NCBI GenBank assembly: GCA_902580505.1
Contig: CACHLB010000002.1
Span: 101,160-165,159, forward strand
Reading direction: 5' to 3'
Length of the DNA stretch: 64,000 nucleotides
DNA from: an uncultured Pelagibacteraceae bacterium
GTDB taxonomy: Bacteria > Pseudomonadota > Alphaproteobacteria > Pelagibacterales > Pelagibacteraceae
The position numbers were made by a program, and so were the translations under genes. The notes under the pieces are model-generated. The model worked only from the letters and a program-made list of their open reading frames with translations, did no database searches and had not been told where the DNA came from. Shown here piece by piece: positions 49,589 through 61,793 of this stretch; the stretch's first letter is position 1; each line of letters starts with the position of its first letter.

Positions 49589-50236
49589 ATGTTTTTAACC
49601 ATTAAAAATATCCCCTCAAAATCTTGGAGCTCAGAAAAACCTTTAAATTTAAAACCTAAATTTACAACTTTTTTACTTTTATGTGTTGGTTTATCTTTGT
49701 TTGGGTTGGGAGAGGGTCTTTTATTAGTTTCTACTACTGGTAATTCTCCATGGTCTGTTCTTGCAGAAGGGTTATCAAACATATTAAATATTTCGATCGG
49801 ATTATCTACATTCATAATAAGTATTATTGTTTTAGGGTTTTGGTTTCCACTAAAACAAAAACCAGGAATTGGTACAATTCTAAATATTTTAATTATAGCA
49901 ACGATAATCGATTTGACACTTTTTCTTTTTGATCCTCCTTTAGCTACTTTTTCAAAATATATTCTTGCTGTATTTTCTGTTTTGCTTGTCGGTCTAGGAA
50001 GTGGGATATATTTAATTGCAAATTTAGGTCCTGGTCCAAGAGATGGATTGATGACAGGTCTAACAAAAAAAACTCAACTTCCTATTGCTTTAATTCGAGC
50101 TACTTTGGAAATTTCAGCTGTTATATCTGGTTGGTATTTGGGAGGAACTGTTGGTTTGGGTACTATAATATTTGCATTTGGTATAGGTCCCGCAGTAGCT
50201 TTAGGAATTTATATTGTGGATAAAGTTACGAAGTAA
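49589..50236 (+). CDS. YczE/YitT-like integral membrane protein
   Basis: GLSLFGLGEGLLLVSTTGNSPWSVLAEGLSN, ANLGPGPRDGLMTGL. Confidence 0.78.
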   Translation: MFLTIKNIPSKSWSSEKPLNLKPKFTTFLLLCVGLSLFGLGEGLLLVSTTGNSPWSVLAEGLSNILNISIGLSTFIISIIVLGFWFPLKQKPGIGTILNILIIATIIDLTLFLFDPPLATFSKYILAVFSVLLVGLGSGIYLIANLGPGPRDGLMTGLTKKTQLPIALIRATLEISAVISGWYLGGTVGLGTIIFAFGIGPAVALGIYIVDKVTK

Positions 50237-50296
50237 ATGTTTTTAGTGGACAATTAGTCGATTGTTAATATTGAATAAAAATTGTAAATATAAATT

Positions 50297-50752
50297 ATGT
50301 CTATAAAAAATTGGATGAAAGAATCAGCGAATATACTATTTGACGATAGTAAAAATGATTTAAGAGCCCTTCCAAAAACTGTGAGACTACAAATATTATT
50401 AGTTTTGAGTTTTATATGGACAACAGTATTTAGTTTATATGTATTTTCTTATGCTACTTTTGCATTTGGTTGGGCAGGGACATATGTTGCTCATATAGGT
50501 TTAATATTTGCTGTTTATTATACGTTTAAACAATTTCATAGAGCTGAAGCAAAAGCTGTTAGTGTTTTTAAGACAAAAAATTTTGATCCATTTAAAATAA
50601 TGACAATTGTTTTTGTCATAGTTTTTATTTTTGTTTTCTCAAAAGGAATTGAAGTATTGACAAGAACAAACTCTTACTCAATTCCATATGACGGACCTAG
50701 TAAATCAGCTTTTGAAAAGTGGCTGCCTTTTACAAAAAATAAATCTGAATAA
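50297..50752 (+). CDS. Small membrane protein, unknown function
   Basis: 151 aa with three predicted TM segments; AFGWAGTYVAHIGLIFAVYYTFKQFHRAEAKAVSVF. Confidence 0.65.
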   Translation: MSIKNWMKESANILFDDSKNDLRALPKTVRLQILLVLSFIWTTVFSLYVFSYATFAFGWAGTYVAHIGLIFAVYYTFKQFHRAEAKAVSVFKTKNFDPFKIMTIVFVIVFIFVFSKGIEVLTRTNSYSIPYDGPSKSAFEKWLPFTKNKSE

Positions 50753-50757
50753 TAATT

Positions 50758-52584
50758 TTAAGTAGCTTCAGATAATTTAGAGAGCTTTTTTCTCTCGTGA
50801 GGATCAAGCACAGCTTTCCTTAATCTGCATGAATTTGGTGTAATTTCTAGTGCTTCATCAGAATTTAACATACTCAATTGTTCAGCAATAGACATCTTTC
50901 TTACGGGAGTTAAAACAACATTTTCATCTGTTCCTTGTGTCCTCATATTTGTAAGTTTTTTACCTTTCATGACATTTATAATCATATCACCAGGTTTAGG
51001 TGACAATCCCACAATCATACCTGAATAAACTGGATCGTTATGAGTAACAAACATTTCTCCTCTTGCCTGTAGATTATAAATTGCAAATGCTACTGCTTTT
51101 CCTTGCTCCATAGAAATTAATGCACCATTTCTTCTGCCTTCCATATCTCCCTCAAATTTTCCATAGGAATGGAATATTCTGTTTATTACTCCTGTTCCTT
51201 TAGTTAGAGTAAGAAATCTACTAGTGTATCCCATTAAACCTCTAGTTGGTGCATGAAAGATTAATCGTTTTTTATTTTTTCCAGTATCTTTAAGATCTAT
51301 TAACTTTCCTTTTCTTTTATTCATGGAGTCTATAACTTTTGAAGAAAACTCTTCGTCAAGATCCATAGTAATTTCTTCAATGGGTTCTAATTTTTCACCA
51401 TTTTCATTTTTTTGAAATAAAACTCTAGGAGGGCTTACTGTCATTTCAAACCCTTCACGTCTCATTTGTGTCAATAATATTTCCAACATCAATTCACCTC
51501 TTCCACTTATTTCAAATGAATCTTTGTTTTCATTTTCTGAAAATGAAATCCCGACATTATTTTGAGCTTCTTGAACTAATCTCTCTCTAATTTGAGTACT
51601 TGTAAGTTTTTTACCCTCAGTTCCAGCTAATGGAGAACTATTTACTGTAATCTTAATAGACATCGTTGGAGGATCAATCGGGGTTGCTTGAATTGGTATA
51701 TCTACCTCAGTATCACATATTGTATCAGCAACATTTGCTTTTTCTAATCCAGCGATAACTACAATATCTCCAGCTTCGCCAACTTCTATTGGTACTTTTT
51801 TTGTCCCCTCATATCTAAATATTTTAGTCAACCTTCCCTCATCAACTTTTTCTCCATCAAGATTAATTGCCTTGATTTGTTGATTTGCTTTTGCAGTACC
51901 TTGTGAAATTCTACCAACTAAACTTCTACCTAGAAAACTATCTGCATATAAAAGAGTCGAAAGCATTGCAAAAGGCTTGGACTTGTCAAATTCTGCTGGC
52001 TTTACATGATCTATTACTAAATCTAATAATGGATTTAAGTTCTCTCTTGGGCCATCTATTTCGTTAGATGCCCAGCCAGATCTTCCACTTGCGTAAATAA
52101 CTGGAAAGTCTAATTGCTCTTCGTTGGCATCTAAGCTTACAAATAAGTCAAAAGTCTCATTTAAAACTTCATCGGCTCTTTGGTCAGCTTTGTCTAATTT
52201 ATTAATAACTACGATTGGTTTAAGGCCTTGTTTAAGTGCTTTAGCTAATACAAATTTAGTTTGAGGCATTACCCCTTCGGCTGAATCTATTAATAATAAT
52301 GCACCATCAGCCATACTAAGAACTCTTTCAACTTCTGCAGCAAAATCCCTGTGTCCAGGTGTATCAATAATATTAATTCTAGAATCTTTCCAATTTATTG
52401 AAGCTGGTTTGGCAAGAATTGTAATACCTCTTTCCTTTTCAAGTTCGCCGGAGTCCATCAGTCTTTCATCAACAACTTCATTTTCTCTAAAAGAACCACT
52501 CTGTTTCATTAAGTTATCAATCAAAGTAGTCTTGCCATGGTCAACATGAGCAATTATGGTGATGTTACGTATCGATGTTGTCAT
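50758..52584 (-). CDS. typA: Translational GTPase TypA/BipA
   Basis: IIAHVDHGKTTLIDNLMKQSG, RGITILAKPASI, IDTPGHRDFAAEVERVL, FIC-term MRTQGTDENVVLTPVRKMSIAEQLSML. Confidence 0.97.
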   Translation of the reverse strand: MTTSIRNITIIAHVDHGKTTLIDNLMKQSGSFRENEVVDERLMDSGELEKERGITILAKPASINWKDSRINIIDTPGHRDFAAEVERVLSMADGALLLIDSAEGVMPQTKFVLAKALKQGLKPIVVINKLDKADQRADEVLNETFDLFVSLDANEEQLDFPVIYASGRSGWASNEIDGPRENLNPLLDLVIDHVKPAEFDKSKPFAMLSTLLYADSFLGRSLVGRISQGTAKANQQIKAINLDGEKVDEGRLTKIFRYEGTKKVPIEVGEAGDIVVIAGLEKANVADTICDTEVDIPIQATPIDPPTMSIKITVNSSPLAGTEGKKLTSTQIRERLVQEAQNNVGISFSENENKDSFEISGRGELMLEILLTQMRREGFEMTVSPPRVLFQKNENGEKLEPIEEITMDLDEEFSSKVIDSMNKRKGKLIDLKDTGKNKKRLIFHAPTRGLMGYTSRFLTLTKGTGVINRIFHSYGKFEGDMEGRRNGALISMEQGKAVAFAIYNLQARGEMFVTHNDPVYSGMIVGLSPKPGDMIINVMKGKKLTNMRTQGTDENVVLTPVRKMSIAEQLSMLNSDEALEITPNSCRLRKAVLDPHERKKLSKLSEAT

Positions 52585-52625
52585 TTGCGCGTTCTTATAT
52601 ATTCAAAATATTTTTTTTCAATTCA

Positions 52626-52656
52626 AAAAAAAAGGGCAGTAAAAACTGCCCTTTTT
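52626..52656. terminator. Hairpin terminator downstream of groEL (symmetrical)
   Basis: GGGCAGT-AAAA-ACTGCCC (52634-52651) with A and T tracts on both sides. Confidence 0.92.
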
Positions 52657-52681
52657 GAATTTTTTTTGAGTAAGATTGGGA

Positions 52682-54349
<1,668 letters not shown>

Positions 54350-54356
54350 TTATTAA

Positions 54357-54650
54357 TTATTTACCTGTTGCAATACCCATAATGTCAGATTCTTTCATTA
54401 TGCTGTACTCTTTACCATCAATTTTAACTTCTGTTCCTGACCACTTACCGAATAAAACTTTATCTCCTACTTTAACGTCCATAGGTATTAGTTTTCCATC
54501 TTCAGTTTTTGCACCTCCGCCGACAGCAACAACTTTACCTTCTTGAGGTTTTTCTTGAGCTGTATCTGGAATAATTATGCCACCAGCAGTTTTTTCGCTG
54601 CTATCTAAAACTTCTATTAAAACACGGTCATGTAACGGTTTAAACTTCAT
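54357..54650 (-). CDS. groES: Co-chaperonin GroES
   Basis: [42 protein letters not shown]. Confidence 0.99.
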   Translation of the reverse strand: MKFKPLHDRVLIEVLDSSEKTAGGIIIPDTAQEKPQEGKVVAVGGGAKTEDGKLIPMDVKVGDKVLFGKWSGTEVKIDGKEYSIMKESDIMGIATGK

Positions 54651-54676
54651 ACAAATTCTCCTTTAAATTAGCAGTC

Positions 54677-54705
54677 ATATAGAGACATATTTAATAATTT
54701 TCAAG
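54677..54705 (-). promoter_or_regulatory. Possible sigma32-like promoter of groESL
   Basis: Minus strand CTTGAA (54705-54700), 15-nt spacer, CTCTATAT (54684-54677); no CIRCE seen. Confidence 0.4.
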
Positions 54706-54772
54706 ATCTTGAATAAAAATTATGGTCTAAAAAACCCAAGAATAAAGCATATTTTTAAGCTATACCTCAAGT

Positions 54773-55588
54773 ATGCCCCAAAACTTAGACAAAGATGGAT
54801 TAAGATCTAAAATAAATAGTTACGAATTATTTTTTATCGACATATGGGGAGTGATCCATAACGGATTACAAATTTTTGAAGATTCTATTGAAGTATTAGA
54901 AAATTTAAAAAAAAATAATAAAGAGTTTGTATTACTTACCAATGCTCCAAGACCAAATTCTACAGTTATTGATTTTTTAAAAAAAATAGGACTCAAAAAA
55001 TATTATGAAGATGTATACACCTCAGGAGAAGCTTCATTAAAATATTTAATGGAAAATTTTCTAAATGCAAAATTTTATCATATTGGACCACCAAGAGATT
55101 TTGACTTATTTAAAAGATTTGAGCAAAATAAAGTTAGTAATATTAGTCAAGCTGATTATTTTATTTGCACAGGGTTATTTGAAGATCATGAGACAAAACT
55201 TGAATATTATAAAGATTTACTTGAGAAATTTTCAAATAAAAAATTTGTGTGTACTAATCCAGACCTAATTGTTGATAGAGGAGATGTTAGAGAGTTTTGC
55301 GCTGGATCAGTTGCAAAAATATTTGAGGAAATTGGTGGGAAAGTAATTTACTTTGGAAAACCTTATCCTCCAGTTTATAATTTATCTGCTAACATAAATG
55401 GTAAAAATGTTTTATGTATCGGAGATAATATGAATACAGATATAAAAGGAGCTAATATTCAAAATTTTGACAATTTGTTAATAACGAGTGGTATACATAA
55501 AAAAGAATTAAGTAGTTTAAATATTGATAAATTAGAAAAAAAATATGGAGTGAGTGTGGATTACACTCAAACGAAATTAAAATGGTGA
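54773..55588 (+). CDS. HAD-superfamily hydrolase, class IIA (NagD-like)
   Basis: FFIDIWGVIHNGLQIFEDSIEVLENLKKNNKEFVLLTNAPRP, VLCIGDNMNTDIKGA. Confidence 0.9.
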   Translation: MPQNLDKDGLRSKINSYELFFIDIWGVIHNGLQIFEDSIEVLENLKKNNKEFVLLTNAPRPNSTVIDFLKKIGLKKYYEDVYTSGEASLKYLMENFLNAKFYHIGPPRDFDLFKRFEQNKVSNISQADYFICTGLFEDHETKLEYYKDLLEKFSNKKFVCTNPDLIVDRGDVREFCAGSVAKIFEEIGGKVIYFGKPYPPVYNLSANINGKNVLCIGDNMNTDIKGANIQNFDNLLITSGIHKKELSSLNIDKLEKKYGVSVDYTQTKLKW

Positions 55589-56508
55589 ACAAAATTAAAA
55601 TTTATAAAAATTTTGAGATTTTAAAAAAACATCAAAATGCCATGATACTAATTGGTAATTTTGATGGATTACACTTAGGCCATCAAAAATTATTCAAAGA
55701 AGCAAAAAAATATAAAAAAAAATATAATTCCAAAATTGGAGTGGTGACATTTGATCCAATACCAAAAATGTACTTTAATAAAAGTATTACAAATTATCGA
55801 CTTTCAAATCTTAATCAAAAAAGCAGATATTTTAGTGATTATAACATTGATTTTTTAATAAATAAAAAATTTGATAAAAAATTCTCTAAAATATCTTGTC
55901 ATAATTTTATTAAAAATATTTTATGCAAAAAGTTAAGCGCAGATTATATTTTTGTTAGTAATAATTTTAGATTTGGAAATAAGAGAGAGGGGGACGTAAA
56001 TCTATTAAAAAAACTTCAAAAGAAATATGATTATAAATTAATTAACCCAAAACCATTATATAAAAAAAATAAAATTATTTCTTCAACATTAATAAGAAAA
56101 TTAATCGAAAATGGTAATTTAAAAATTGCAAATCAACTTTTATCTAGAAATTGGTCAATAGAAGGTGTCGTTGAAAAGGGTAGAATGATGGGAAGAAAAA
56201 TTGGTTTTCCGACCTGTAACATAAATATAAAAAACTATGTAATACCAAAAGTAGGAGTTTATGCAGTTGACGTTTATATCGAAAAAAACAGAAAAAAGAT
56301 CAAAGGAATAGCAAATATTGGTTATAGGCCTACTTTTAATCAAAAAAAATTATTATTAGAGGTAAATTTATTTAAATTTTCTGGAAATCTTTATAATAAA
56401 AATCTAACTATTAATTTTACAAAATTTATTAGAGGAGAAACCAAATTTAAAAATATTGATGCTTTAAAAAAACAGATAAAGAAAGATATTAAAATTGCCA
56501 AAAGATAA
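55582..56508 (+). CDS. ribF: Bifunctional riboflavin kinase/FAD synthetase
   Basis: IGNFDGLHLGHQKLF, SSTLIRKLIENG, GRKIGFPTCNINIKNYVIPKVGVYAV, IANIGYRPTF. Confidence 0.95.
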   Translation: MVNKIKIYKNFEILKKHQNAMILIGNFDGLHLGHQKLFKEAKKYKKKYNSKIGVVTFDPIPKMYFNKSITNYRLSNLNQKSRYFSDYNIDFLINKKFDKKFSKISCHNFIKNILCKKLSADYIFVSNNFRFGNKREGDVNLLKKLQKKYDYKLINPKPLYKKNKIISSTLIRKLIENGNLKIANQLLSRNWSIEGVVEKGRMMGRKIGFPTCNINIKNYVIPKVGVYAVDVYIEKNRKKIKGIANIGYRPTFNQKKLLLEVNLFKFSGNLYNKNLTINFTKFIRGETKFKNIDALKKQIKKDIKIAKR

Positions 56509-56514
56509 AATATC

Positions 56515-59268
56515 ATGAGCAAGGAACATATAAATCTACCTAAAACAAAATTCTCAATGAAGGCAAATTTGCCAAACAAGGAGCCAAATTACATTGAATT
56601 TTGGAAGAAAATTGACCTGTACAATTTGTTAAGAAAAAAAAGTAAAGGGCAAGAAAAATTTGTGCTCCATGATGGGCCTCCATATGCAAATGGAAATATT
56701 CATATGGGTACCGCTTTGAATAAAATTTTAAAAGACATAATTACAAAATTTCATCAAATGGATGGAAAGGACTCAGTTTATGTTCCTGGATGGGATTGCC
56801 ATGGGTTGCCTATCGAGTGGAAAATTGAAGAACAATATAAAAAGAATAAAAAAAATAAAAATGATGTTCCGGTAATTGAATTCAGAAAAGAATGTAGGGA
56901 GTTTGCAAACAAATGGATAGATGTTCATAAAGGAGAATTTACAAGACTTGGGGTAATTGGTGATTGGGAAAACTACTATTCAACAATGTCATTTGATGCT
57001 GAAGCTCAAATAGTCAGAGAACTTGGAAAATTTCTTAAAGAAGGAAGCCTTTATAGAGGTTACAAGCCAGTTCTTTGGTCTACTGTTGAAAAAACAGCTT
57101 TAGCTGATGCTGAAGTTGAATACATGGATCATGTTTCAGATACTATTTATGCTGCATTTAAAGTGAAATTTTCAAATTTAGATATAATTAAAGGTGCTGA
57201 CGTAATAATTTGGACTACAACTCCCTGGACTATTCCTGCAAATAAAGCATTAGCTTACAATGCTAGCCTTAAATATGTATTGCTTGAAATTAATGATAAC
57301 AAAAATTTTGTTAACAGAAAAATTGTAATTGCAAAAGATTTATTAGAACCTTTTAAAAAAGATACCTCTATAGAAAATATTAAAGTTTTAAACGAATTTT
57401 TAGGAAAAGATTTAAATGGAACTATTTGCAGTCATCCATTTTCTAAAATGGAATATAATTATGATATTCCTATGCTTGAGGCTAATTTTGTCACTACTGA
57501 ACAAGGAACAGGTATTGTACATTGTGCTCCGAGCCATGGACCAGATGACTTCAATCTTTGTTTAAATAATAATATCAAAGCAATTGAAACAGTTGATGGT
57601 GATGGAAAATATACAAGTGAAATTAAACTTTTTGAAGGTTTACATATTTTTAAGGCTAATAACTTAATTATAGAAAAATTAGATGAACAAAAAAATTTAG
57701 TAACAAATGGAAAACTAACTCACTCTTATCCTCATTCTTGGAGATCAAAAGCTCCACTAGTTCATAGGGCAACGCCACAATGGTTTATATCAATGGAAAG
57801 TCACGGGTTAAGAGATAAAGCATTAAAAGCTATCGATAATACAGATTTTTATCCTTCCAAAGGAAAAGAAAGAATAAAATCAATGATTGAAACTAGACCA
57901 GACTGGTGTGTATCAAGACAAAGAGTCTGGGGTGTGCCACTACCAATTTTTATTTCAAAAAAAACTGGTGATGTTTTAGTTGATGATGAAGTATTTGAAA
58001 ATATTGCAAAAATTTATGAAAAAGAAGGTTCTGATTGTTGGTTTAATGATGATTATCAGATCTTTCTTGGAGACAAGTATAAAGCAGAAGACTATGAAAA
58101 ATTATCAGACATAGTTGAAGTTTGGTTTGACAGTGGATCCACTCACTCCTTTGTTTTAGAGAAAAGAGACGACCTCAAATGGCCAGCATCTATGTATTTA
58201 GAGGGCTCAGATCAACATAGAGGATGGTTTCACTCCTCATTACTTCAATCATGTGGAACAAGAGGAGTCGCTCCATTTGAAAGCATTCTTTCTCATGGTT
58301 TTGTTGTAGATGGAAAAGGTCTAAAAATGTCAAAGTCAACAGGTAACGTTATTGCCCCACAAGATATATTAAAAAAATATGGAGCTGATATATTAAGAAT
58401 TTGGGTTGCATCTTCAAATTATGCTGAAGATTTAAGAATAGATTATTCAATTTTAGATCAACACGCTGAGTCTTATAGAAAAATTAGAAATACATTTAGA
58501 TATCTATTAGGAAATATTCAAGATCAATACGAAAATCTTGATCTAGAAAAAGTTAAATTTGAAAACTTTGATTCTCTTGAAAAATTTATGCTTCATAGAA
58601 TTTATACAATAAATGAGAATTTTAAAAATAATTTTAAAGTTTATAACTTCCATAATTTATACAAAGAATTACTAAATTTTTGCACAGTTGAGCTTTCTGC
58701 TTTTTATTTCGATATCAGGAAAGATACTCTATATTGTGACGCTTTAAATTCCGATAAAAGAAAGAACTGTATAACTCTTTTAAATATTATTTTGCAGTGT
58801 CTCCTAAAATGGTTTGCACCAATATTATCATTTACAACTGAAGAAATTTATCAACTAGTTAAAAAGGAAAAAGATAGCCAAAGTATCCATTTACAAAATT
58901 TCGTTTCAGTTCCTAATTCTTGGAACGATGAAGAACTTAGCTCAGATTGGGATTATGTTAAAAAAATTAGAGATGAGGCAAATATTTCAATAGAGAATAT
59001 GAGAGCCGAAAAGTCAATTGGTTCAAGTTTAGAAGCAACAATTGAGATAAAATTAAATAAAGAATTTTACGATAAGGCAAAAAATATTAATTTTTCTGAA
59101 ATTTGTATAACCTCATCTGCCTCTGTAATTAAAGATGAAAATTTAAAAAATAGTATTGATGTAGTTGCAAAAAAGGCCCAAGGAAATAAATGTCCTATTT
59201 GTTGGAAAATTTTTGAAACGAGTTGTGAAAGACCAAATTGTGGACTTTTAAATACTAATGGGAAATGA
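56515..59268 (+). CDS. ileS: Isoleucyl-tRNA synthetase
   Basis: [49 protein letters not shown]-terminal [18 protein letters not shown] zinc motif. Confidence 0.98.
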   Translation: MSKEHINLPKTKFSMKANLPNKEPNYIEFWKKIDLYNLLRKKSKGQEKFVLHDGPPYANGNIHMGTALNKILKDIITKFHQMDGKDSVYVPGWDCHGLPIEWKIEEQYKKNKKNKNDVPVIEFRKECREFANKWIDVHKGEFTRLGVIGDWENYYSTMSFDAEAQIVRELGKFLKEGSLYRGYKPVLWSTVEKTALADAEVEYMDHVSDTIYAAFKVKFSNLDIIKGADVIIWTTTPWTIPANKALAYNASLKYVLLEINDNKNFVNRKIVIAKDLLEPFKKDTSIENIKVLNEFLGKDLNGTICSHPFSKMEYNYDIPMLEANFVTTEQGTGIVHCAPSHGPDDFNLCLNNNIKAIETVDGDGKYTSEIKLFEGLHIFKANNLIIEKLDEQKNLVTNGKLTHSYPHSWRSKAPLVHRATPQWFISMESHGLRDKALKAIDNTDFYPSKGKERIKSMIETRPDWCVSRQRVWGVPLPIFISKKTGDVLVDDEVFENIAKIYEKEGSDCWFNDDYQIFLGDKYKAEDYEKLSDIVEVWFDSGSTHSFVLEKRDDLKWPASMYLEGSDQHRGWFHSSLLQSCGTRGVAPFESILSHGFVVDGKGLKMSKSTGNVIAPQDILKKYGADILRIWVASSNYAEDLRIDYSILDQHAESYRKIRNTFRYLLGNIQDQYENLDLEKVKFENFDSLEKFMLHRIYTINENFKNNFKVYNFHNLYKELLNFCTVELSAFYFDIRKDTLYCDALNSDKRKNCITLLNIILQCLLKWFAPILSFTTEEIYQLVKKEKDSQSIHLQNFVSVPNSWNDEELSSDWDYVKKIRDEANISIENMRAEKSIGSSLEATIEIKLNKEFYDKAKNINFSEICITSSASVIKDENLKNSIDVVAKKAQGNKCPICWKIFETSCERPNCGLLNTNGK

Positions 59269-59755
59269 AAAATTAAATAAACTTCTTATAGGTTTTGTAT
59301 TTTTAGTTGTTTGTTTTGCTTTAGATAGACTATCAAAAATTTATATTCTAAATATCTTAAATAATGAAGGACAAGTTGATCTTTATATAAATCAATTTTT
59401 AAATATCTATTTAGTTTGGAATACAGGGATAGGATTTGGTTTATTTTCATCAGAAGATAAACTTTTCTATAATATCTTTACTGCAATTATAGTCATTATA
59501 AACTTAGTAATATTGTATTTCGCTTTCATTGAGTCAAAAATTAAATCATTTTTTTTAATGATAATATTAGGAGGCTCTTTAGGAAACTTATTTGACCGAG
59601 TTTATTACAGAGCTGTTCCAGACTTTATAGATTTAAATTATGCAGGATATCATTGGTTTATCTTTAATGTAGCTGACATATTTATAACAATTGGTATTAT
59701 ATGCCTTATTTTATCTGAATTTATATTCTATAAAAAAAAAGATGAAAAAATTTAA
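59258..59755 (+). CDS. lspA: Lipoprotein signal peptidase
   Basis: [55 protein letters not shown] (catalytic Asp pair). Confidence 0.96.
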   Translation: MGNEKLNKLLIGFVFLVVCFALDRLSKIYILNILNNEGQVDLYINQFLNIYLVWNTGIGFGLFSSEDKLFYNIFTAIIVIINLVILYFAFIESKIKSFFLMIILGGSLGNLFDRVYYRAVPDFIDLNYAGYHWFIFNVADIFITIGIICLILSEFIFYKKKDEKI

Positions 59756-60059
59756 ACTAAATTTAATCTTATTAATGGCTTTAGTGCCATTATTAACTTT
59801 TTGTGGCGGAGTTAGAGATGCTTTAGAAGGTAAAAAAAGATCTGAACAAAGTGATGAATTTCTTGTAAAAAAAAAAAATCCTCTCCAAATGCCACCTGAC
59901 ATGAATAAACTTCCTATGCCAGGAGATGATTTGGAAGTAAGTAGTCAATCAAATGATAAAGAAGTAAAAGATTTACTCAAAATAAAAGACGATAATAATT
60001 CTGAGGACTCTAGTAGCGGGTCAGATTTATTAAATAATATGAAGAAGAAAATCCAGTAA
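59742..60059 (+). CDS. DUF3035-like lipoprotein
   Basis: From ATG 59742: [58 protein letters not shown]; follows lspA. Confidence 0.72.
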   Translation: MKKFKLNLILLMALVPLLTFCGGVRDALEGKKRSEQSDEFLVKKKNPLQMPPDMNKLPMPGDDLEVSSQSNDKEVKDLLKIKDDNNSEDSSSGSDLLNNMKKKIQ

Positions 60060-60062
60060 TTA

Positions 60063-61235
60063 ATGGAGACAAAACATATTATTTACAAAAATTTTAATAA
60101 TAAAAATAAACAATTAAATAAAAAAAAACTTAATAATTTCATAAAGTTTAAAAATTTAATTGAAAAATATCCTTTATTAAAATCTCTAACAAATAATTAT
60201 AATTATTCATTTCAGAAAAAAAATTTACTAAATTTCAAAAAATACTATGAGTATAATTTAATAGGAATGGGGGGATCTATACTAGGCGCACAAGCCATTT
60301 ATGATTTTCTTAGTCATAAAATCAAAAAAAAATTTTTCTTTTATAATAACCTACAGAACATAAGAATAACAAAATCAAACAAAAAACGTGTAAATATAAT
60401 TATATCAAAATCAGGTAACACCCTAGAAACATTATCAAATTTAAACCTGATCTTATCAAAACAGAAAAGAAATAAAAATTTAATAATAACTGAAAAAAAA
60501 AATAATATTCTTAGAGCTATAGCTAATAAACTGAGATCTGATGTAATTGACCATAAAAATTACATAGGAGGAAGATATTCAGTATTATCCGAAGTTGGAA
60601 TGGTCCCGGCAGAATTGATGGGTTTAAATGAAAAAAAATTTAAACGATTAAATTATCTAATAAAAAATAAAAAATTTATTAATTTTTTAATTGAAAATGT
60701 CTCTTCAATTTACTCAAATATTATTAAAGGAAAAAAAAATTGTGTAATTTTAAATTATGATGAAAAATTAAATAACTTTTTGAAATGGTACCAGCAATTA
60801 TCTGCTGAAAGTTTAGGAAAAAGGGGTAAGGGCTTCTTTCCTATAATCTCTACAATGCCAAAGGACAATCATAGTCTTTTACAACTTTATTTAGATGGTC
60901 CAAAAAATAATTTCTTTAGTTTTTTTTTCACTAGAGAGAGAACTCCACTTAAATTTAATAATGCATATTTAATTGATGGATTAGAACATTTAAAAAAGAA
61001 AAGTTTGGATCAAGTAATGTATGCTCAAAAAAAAGCTACGCAAAATGTATTTAATAAGAAAAAATTATCTTTTAGAAGTTTTGAAATTAAAAATAAAAGT
61101 GAGGAAACTTTAGGTGAACTATTTACATTTTTTATTTTAGAAACACTAATGCTTAGCTCCTTATTAAATGTAAATCCAATTAACCAACCTTCAGTTGAAT
61201 TGATTAAAATAGAAACAAAAAAAATCCTAAAATAG
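60063..61235 (+). CDS. pgi: Glucose-6-phosphate isomerase, short divergent form
   Basis: ISKSGNTLETLSNLNLIL, GGRYSVLSEVGMVPAELMG, QQLSAESLGKRGKGFFPI, NQPSVELIK; 390 aa. Confidence 0.85.
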   Translation: METKHIIYKNFNNKNKQLNKKKLNNFIKFKNLIEKYPLLKSLTNNYNYSFQKKNLLNFKKYYEYNLIGMGGSILGAQAIYDFLSHKIKKKFFFYNNLQNIRITKSNKKRVNIIISKSGNTLETLSNLNLILSKQKRNKNLIITEKKNNILRAIANKLRSDVIDHKNYIGGRYSVLSEVGMVPAELMGLNEKKFKRLNYLIKNKKFINFLIENVSSIYSNIIKGKKNCVILNYDEKLNNFLKWYQQLSAESLGKRGKGFFPIISTMPKDNHSLLQLYLDGPKNNFFSFFFTRERTPLKFNNAYLIDGLEHLKKKSLDQVMYAQKKATQNVFNKKKLSFRSFEIKNKSEETLGELFTFFILETLMLSSLLNVNPINQPSVELIKIETKKILK

Positions 61236-61793
61236 CAATTTACCAAATATTATTTTTGATAAACCATATTTTTTTTCTCTAAGAACTTTAAAATCTTCTA
61301 TAAAATTTTCATTAAATTTCTTATTTCTATGAATTACTATTAATGTACTTTTGTGAGCAATTTTTAAGTCTAAAATTTTCCTTAATAATTTATTTATATT
61401 TTTATCTTTAAATGGTGGATCCAGATAAATTAAATTAATTTTTTCATTATCTATATTTTCTTTAGAAATTTCATATGCATTTATTTCCCTGATGACTGAA
61501 TCTTTATCAATTTCTAACTCCTTAATGTTTTTTTCTAAAATTTTCAAAGAGGGTTTGTAATTTTCAAAAAAAAAAACTTTTTTTACTCCTCTAGACAAAC
61601 ATTCAATGCCAAACGAACCAGAACCGGAAAATAAATCCAAAACTACGTCATTTTTGAATTTAATTTTTTCATTCTTAGAATGCTCTAAAATATTAAATAT
61701 GGACTCTCTAACCATATCCTTTAAAGGTCTTGTTGTTTTATCTGTAGGATTATGAATTAATTTTCCTCTTAGTTTTCCACCAATTACTCTCAT
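61227..61793 (-). CDS. rsmD: 16S rRNA (guanine(966)-N(2))-methyltransferase RsmD
   Basis: MRVIGGKLRGKLI, TRPLKDMVRESIFNIL, DLFSGSGSFGIECLSRG, IYLDPPF. Confidence 0.95.
   Translation of the reverse strand: MRVIGGKLRGKLIHNPTDKTTRPLKDMVRESIFNILEHSKNEKIKFKNDVVLDLFSGSGSFGIECLSRGVKKVFFFENYKPSLKILEKNIKELEIDKDSVIREINAYEISKENIDNEKINLIYLDPPFKDKNINKLLRKILDLKIAHKSTLIVIHRNKKFNENFIEDFKVLREKKYGLSKIIFGKLLF

Noticed and set aside
54651-54772. CIRCE element upstream of groES
   Set aside because: No TTAGCACTC-N9-GAGTGCTAA-like sequence found; the palindrome there is TTCAAGATCTTGAA instead.
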